Origin: Basidiobolus ranarum
Taxonomy: Eukaryota > Basidiobolomycota > Basidiobolomycetes > Basidiobolales
Assembly (NCBI GenBank): GCA_040143965.1
Contig: JASJQH010000060.1
Span: 1-36,038 of the forward strand
Length of the DNA stretch: 36,038 bases
Direction of reading: 5' to 3'
Below are positions 32,221 to 36,038 of this stretch, in pieces. The translations under genes and the position numbers were made by a program. Each line of letters opens with the position of its first letter. Position 1 is the first letter of the stretch. Below the pieces are notes generated by a model. That model did no database searches, was not told where the DNA came from, and was given only the letters and a program-made list of their open reading frames with translations.

Positions 32221-33889
32221 GGTGAACTGGGAAGTGTCCCAACTCTGTAGATTCCAACCCCCCCCACAAAATGTTTATTGTCGCTTTTCTTTATTGCATG
32301 TTAGATAGTCACCGTTACCTTGCCTTTACCATTACCCCCTCAGCCTCGATAGAGTTGAGCATTTTTTTATTTGTATAATTAGACGTCATGAAAATCTCTA
32401 CCACAGTGATGAATCCTTTTTGTTCATATAAAGTGTGATTTTTATCTAGCCATTGCTTTACCAATCTAATTCAATTAGTAATCATATGAAGAGGAAGTGG
32501 AAGTGGAAAAGGAAGTGGATAATCAGGGTCAGATGAACCTTTATCATATGAAAACGATCCTCATGTTTTGGAAGATCGCTTGGGCTATGAGCTCGGTTGT
32601 TTCATTTATGATAAGAAAGTTCACCTTTCACATGTCGTTGATGTTAGCATGGTTCTAGAAAATATGGCGCACCTTGGTTAATCCTGGTTACGGCGTAGAC
32701 CTATCCTTTCTTTCTGGACACTCCCTGCGTAAAGCTATTCTTTCGCACTCACCAGCCAGGTCGGACATATACTATTTAATTAATCGCCTCATTTGTAGCT
32801 GATTCAAGATTTGGTTTCTTTGGTAATTGGAACTGGTGGGAAGCAAAAATCATATGAAGATCACGCTCAAGCAGGTTACCCATATCAATGAGATTTTCCT
32901 TCGTGAGACCAGTTTAGCATTTCGATAAAGAGGAGGGAGTCAGTGTAGAATAAGAGAGGGAATCGTTTCTAACTCGAGAATCCAAAAGGAAGTCGTTATC
33001 TTCATTTACTATATTTGGTTTGCACTATCTTCGGTTCCGACGGATCGTGATCAGTCCGCAGATGCTACTGGGGGATGTTTAGCGTGACTGTATGTTTGTA
33101 TATAAACTAAGAACGCTCGTTCAAGCATTTGAAATCAAATCTGAATTCTAATTACTAACTGGTTCTTCGGGGAATTGTATTTGTTAGTAGAGAAGGTGCG
33201 TATATGGATACGGGATATTGAGTTGTATGCCAAAAAAGAAATAAGCTTAACCATATATAGATAGGTCAATATAGATAGGATAATCCATGTAAGGAGAGGC
33301 TGTCGCTGCTGGAGTTCGTTTTCCGCCCTATACATCCCTTGATTTGTTTCTGCTTTCTGGAGTACGTACAAGTAATGATGCGTGCATGAGCGATGAGTTT
33401 TAGTGGGGCTTTCGTGGGGCTTTCGTGATGGTTATTCATATGATCCGTAACATTCATGTGATCTGTAGGGTTAGGGATAGTAACATTGGAGCGTATATTA
33501 TGAAAAGATATTTCCAATCTGAGAAGTATGAAGTGTTTCAAGAATCCCTAGGAATCTGTTCCTCACCTGTTCTCTTGTTCTTACTCACATTCGCCGGTGT
33601 TACAATGAGTAATGTGCATTAGAGTCAATAGATAGTGTTTCAATGGTTGATATGATCTTCACAATCATGCCGTGACTGGGATAAGCAATTGATTCTATTG
33701 TATGTTTATTGTAAGCTTGGGCTGTGATGTATATAAGCGTGAGATAAAGTACTTGGATGATATAAAGACTATGAAAACCCATCAAAAAAGCCGAGTTGGA
33801 TGAAAATAAACTCGTTTAATGAAGTATTTCTATATGGTTTGTATTATGACTTGCTTCTTTCGTACTATCTATGTTGCTACCTCCTAAAC
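32221..33889. other. Intergenic between convergent genes, no gene seen
   Basis: About 1.67 kb between the ends of the cyclin (plus) and the glutamine-rich gene (minus), so it holds two 3' regions. A purine-rich stretch (GAGGAAGTGGAAGTGG) lies near 32492-32520 and an 11-bp tandem duplication at 33403-33424. Open frames are short and without motifs. Confidence 0.55.
33403..33424. repeat. 11-bp perfect tandem duplication
   Basis: GTGGGGCTTTC occurs twice without gap at 33403-33413 and 33414-33424. Confidence 0.88.
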
Positions 33890-36038
33890 CTACTTCGGGT
33901 TATTTTCATTCGCATTGCTAATTGTCTGCGTAACCTCATCTTTATCATTCACATCTGGGATCTTTTGACTTGTTTCTGAGCTGTTCGTATCCTGTCCTAC
34001 TTCATTAGCTCCCTTCGTATTTTGTAACGTCTCCAAGTCATGATTAGTACCATCAGCTACAGGAGAATAAGAGATTAGTTGATTGGATATTATTCTCCTC
34101 TAGAAATAGCCTCAATTACCAGTTTGAGATGAAGGCGAACCTTCGTGTGTCTGTGCATGATTTCCCTCGTCCTTACTTGAATTCTGTTTGACAGCTTTGG
34201 GTGATGTTATTGTACCAATGGAATCGTCAATCTGTCCATTAAGAATATTTTCACGTTCTCGACGAAGTTCATGAAGTCTACTAAGTGATTTGAATAGTTC
34301 CTGACGCTGATACTTTTGCTTCTCATTTACTAAAGCCGACTCAGGATTGTTTTCGTTAATGTTCGGCAAATCGATCTTTGACGTTTGAGGACTTTCTTTG
34401 GTAATGGTAGGGGATGAGGTTGATGAATTGGTTGATTGCCCACAATTTTTCGGATTTTCTGATAAGGGTGAAGATACTGGTTCATCATCAAGTATGATTA
34501 CTGGCTGGGTATTATCCACAGGAGTTTGATCAATTATGCCTTGTTGAGATTGTTGTTGTGGTGCTTGTTGTTGGAGCGGTTGTTGTGGCAATTGATTCTG
34601 CTGCGACTGTTGCTGTAATTGTGATGATTGTCGCTGTGGTGATTGTATCTGTGGGGATGGCTGTTGTGGCAATTGCTTCTGTGGCGGTTGTGGATGTGGT
34701 TGTTGTGATTGCTGTGACGATTGTTTCTGTTGTGACTGTTGTTGTAGTGATTGTTGCAGATGCCATTGGAGTTGTTGTTGTGAAGGATGTTGTTGTGGCT
34801 GTTGCTGTAGTGAATGTTGCAACGATTGTTGGAGTTGCTGTTGGAGTGAGTTATTCAACAATGGTAACGGGGGGCGTTGCTGCTGAAGATATTGCTGTTG
34901 CAATTGATGTACCTGCTGTGGGCTCATCTGATTTAAGAGATATTGTTGCAATTGTCTCAATTGAGTTTGTTGAGTCTGATTCAAGTGTGGAGCATTCTCC
35001 TGAATTTGCTTCTGTAAATATTGATGGAGTATTTTTGCTTGTTCTTGACGATGTGCACCTGAAGTTTGGTTGTTCTGTATTTGGTTTAATAGATTTTGCA
35101 TTTGTTTCAAATGATTTCGCTGCCTTTCAGCAGCTTGTAACTGCTTTTGTTGCGGCTGATTGGAATGATATTGTTGCATTTGCTGTAGCAGAGCATGCTG
35201 TACTTGGTCAGGGAGTGGTTTTTCAGCCTGTGCTTGTTGAAGTTGGGAGACTTGGAGCTGATATTGTTGCATTTGTTTTAATTGCTTTTCTTCGGCTTGC
35301 GCAGATCCAGATGGATTGGGGTTCATTTGTTTTATAAGGTGTTGTAGTTGATTTAGTTGAGCTCTTTGAGCCGACTCTTGCCTTGACTGATACTGCATCT
35401 GATTGAGCTGTGCCATTTGGGCTTGGGGTGAGTTTTGTTGATTTAGATTTGGTAAGGACTGATTATAATTCACCGGTCTAAAGTTGTGCTGCGTTTCCTT
35501 CGACTTATCTAGCCGCTGTTTGTTTGCTTGGGGTTGGTTGACAAAAGTTACAGGACGCTGAGGAAATTGCGACGCACTTGATTGAAAGTTGTGAGATGTG
35601 GAGGTATTGAATGCTAGGTTCGGGAGAGAGGCGGCATGAACCTGTTGAGGAGACCGATAGGTAGCAGCGGATGCCGATGAGCTAGGCAAAGAAGCAACGT
35701 AGGTTTGCTGTGGAGATTGATAAGCATTAGTAAGCTTCGATGAACCAGGCAAAGTACCAATGTGAGTCTGTTGTGGGGATCGATAGGCAACAGTAGGCAT
35801 TGTTGAACCAGGTAAAGAGACAAACTGGGTCTGTTGTGGAGATCGATAGGTAGTAGATGTCGTTGACCCGGGTAGAGAAGGGACATGACTCTGCTGTGGA
35901 GATCCAAAAGCAGTTACTTGTGAAGTTGAGCCGGGCAGTGAGCCAAACTGAGCCTGTTGTGGAGATCGATAGGTAGTAGATGTCGTTGACCCGGGCAGAG
36001 AAGGGACATGACTCTGCTGTGGAGATCCAAAAGCAGTT
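33890..36038 (-). CDS. Glutamine-rich repeat protein, 5' end outside the window (partial)
   Basis: Family not recognised. The main exon runs from the right edge to 34120, then a 63-nt intron (34119-34057) with donor GTAATT and a CTAAT branch site, and a last exon 34056-33890 ending in TAG. At least 695 residues are visible. Order: tandem repeats of 20-21 residues with core SPQQxxxxSLPG; a Gln/Leu-rich section with heptad-like spacing (QLNQLQHLIKQMN, QLQQYLLNQM); a poly-Gln/Pro/Ser section; PVIILDDEP, which matches a SUMO-interaction motif; a Ser/Thr-rich stretch; a charged helix (LSRLHELRRERENILNG) that could form a coiled coil; and a polar tail rich in Asn, Asp and Glu. Overall make-up suits a transcription or RNA-granule scaffold, but that is inference. 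No stop or start is seen upstream, so the protein extends past the edge. Confidence 0.8.
35620..36038 (-). repeat. Coding tandem repeat with a 123-bp higher-order unit
   Basis: At least seven units of 60-63 bp encode TYRSPQQxQFxSLPGS or AFGSPQQSHVPSLPGS variants. Two unit types alternate, and the pair recurs with a 123-bp period: ACT codons start at 36037 and 35914. Over the first 84 bp these pairs differ at about one position. Units nearer the 3' end of the gene diverge more. The array continues past the window edge. Confidence 0.88.

Noticed and set aside
34558-35337. Long plus-strand open frame of 259 codons, rich in Val, Ala and Asp
   Set aside because: It is the reverse-strand image of the CAA/CAG-rich glutamine codons of the minus-strand gene, which open the opposite frames as Val/Ala/Ile strings. 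No independent motif or start context.
1-36038. Secondary-metabolite or other functional gene cluster
   Set aside because: Neighbouring genes belong to unrelated housekeeping processes with mixed strands and long spacers; no shared pathway is visible.

Overview
The window is nuclear DNA of a fungus, most likely an early-diverging (zygomycete-type) lineage. The evidence is a myosin-headed chitin synthase, a Sul1/2-type sulfate permease, a Pho80/Pcl-type cyclin, and genes cut by many short introns (about 50-90 nt) with GTRNGT-like donors, CTAAC-type branch sites and YAG acceptors. I cannot name the species. All gene models were built by eye from splice signals and reading-frame continuity; exon phases close exactly in every multi-exon model reported as a complete gene.

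Layout. (1) 2-564: the eroded C-terminal part of a Fanzor (eukaryotic TnpB-like) nuclease at the left edge. (2) 2874-5247, +: a five-exon SulP/STAS sulfate permease. (3) 6925-8456, +: a nine-exon coiled-coil protein I do not recognise, facing a poorly defined minus-strand gene at 8708-9373. (4) 9476-16116, -: one 33-exon gene coding for about 1,253 residues. It joins a TALE-like homeodomain, a TFIIS N-terminal (LW) domain, an RVSF protein phosphatase 1 docking motif, an RG-rich stretch and a C-terminal CCCH zinc finger. This is a PNUTS (PPP1R10)/Ref2-type regulator that also carries the homeodomain known from plant LUMINIDEPENDENS. (5) 17176-19452, +: a complete 12-exon nicotinamide phosphoribosyltransferase (NAMPT), head-to-head with the previous gene across about 1.06 kb. 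(6) 20809-26493, +: a class V/VII-type chitin synthase (1,869 aa) with a myosin-like head. (7) 26494-31257: gene-poor DNA with several small tandem repeats. (8) 31258-32220, +: an intronless Pho80/Pcl-like cyclin. (9) 33890-36038, -: a glutamine-rich protein with a young tandem-repeat N terminus, running off the right edge.

The genes do not form a pathway cluster. They cover housekeeping and regulatory roles: sulfate uptake, NAD salvage, cell-wall synthesis, cell cycle or phosphate signalling, and transcription termination. The two most interesting items are the homeodomain-PNUTS fusion architecture, which links the plant and animal forms of this phosphatase regulator, and the NAMPT gene, since model fungi salvage nicotinamide by a different route (Pnc1 plus Npt1).
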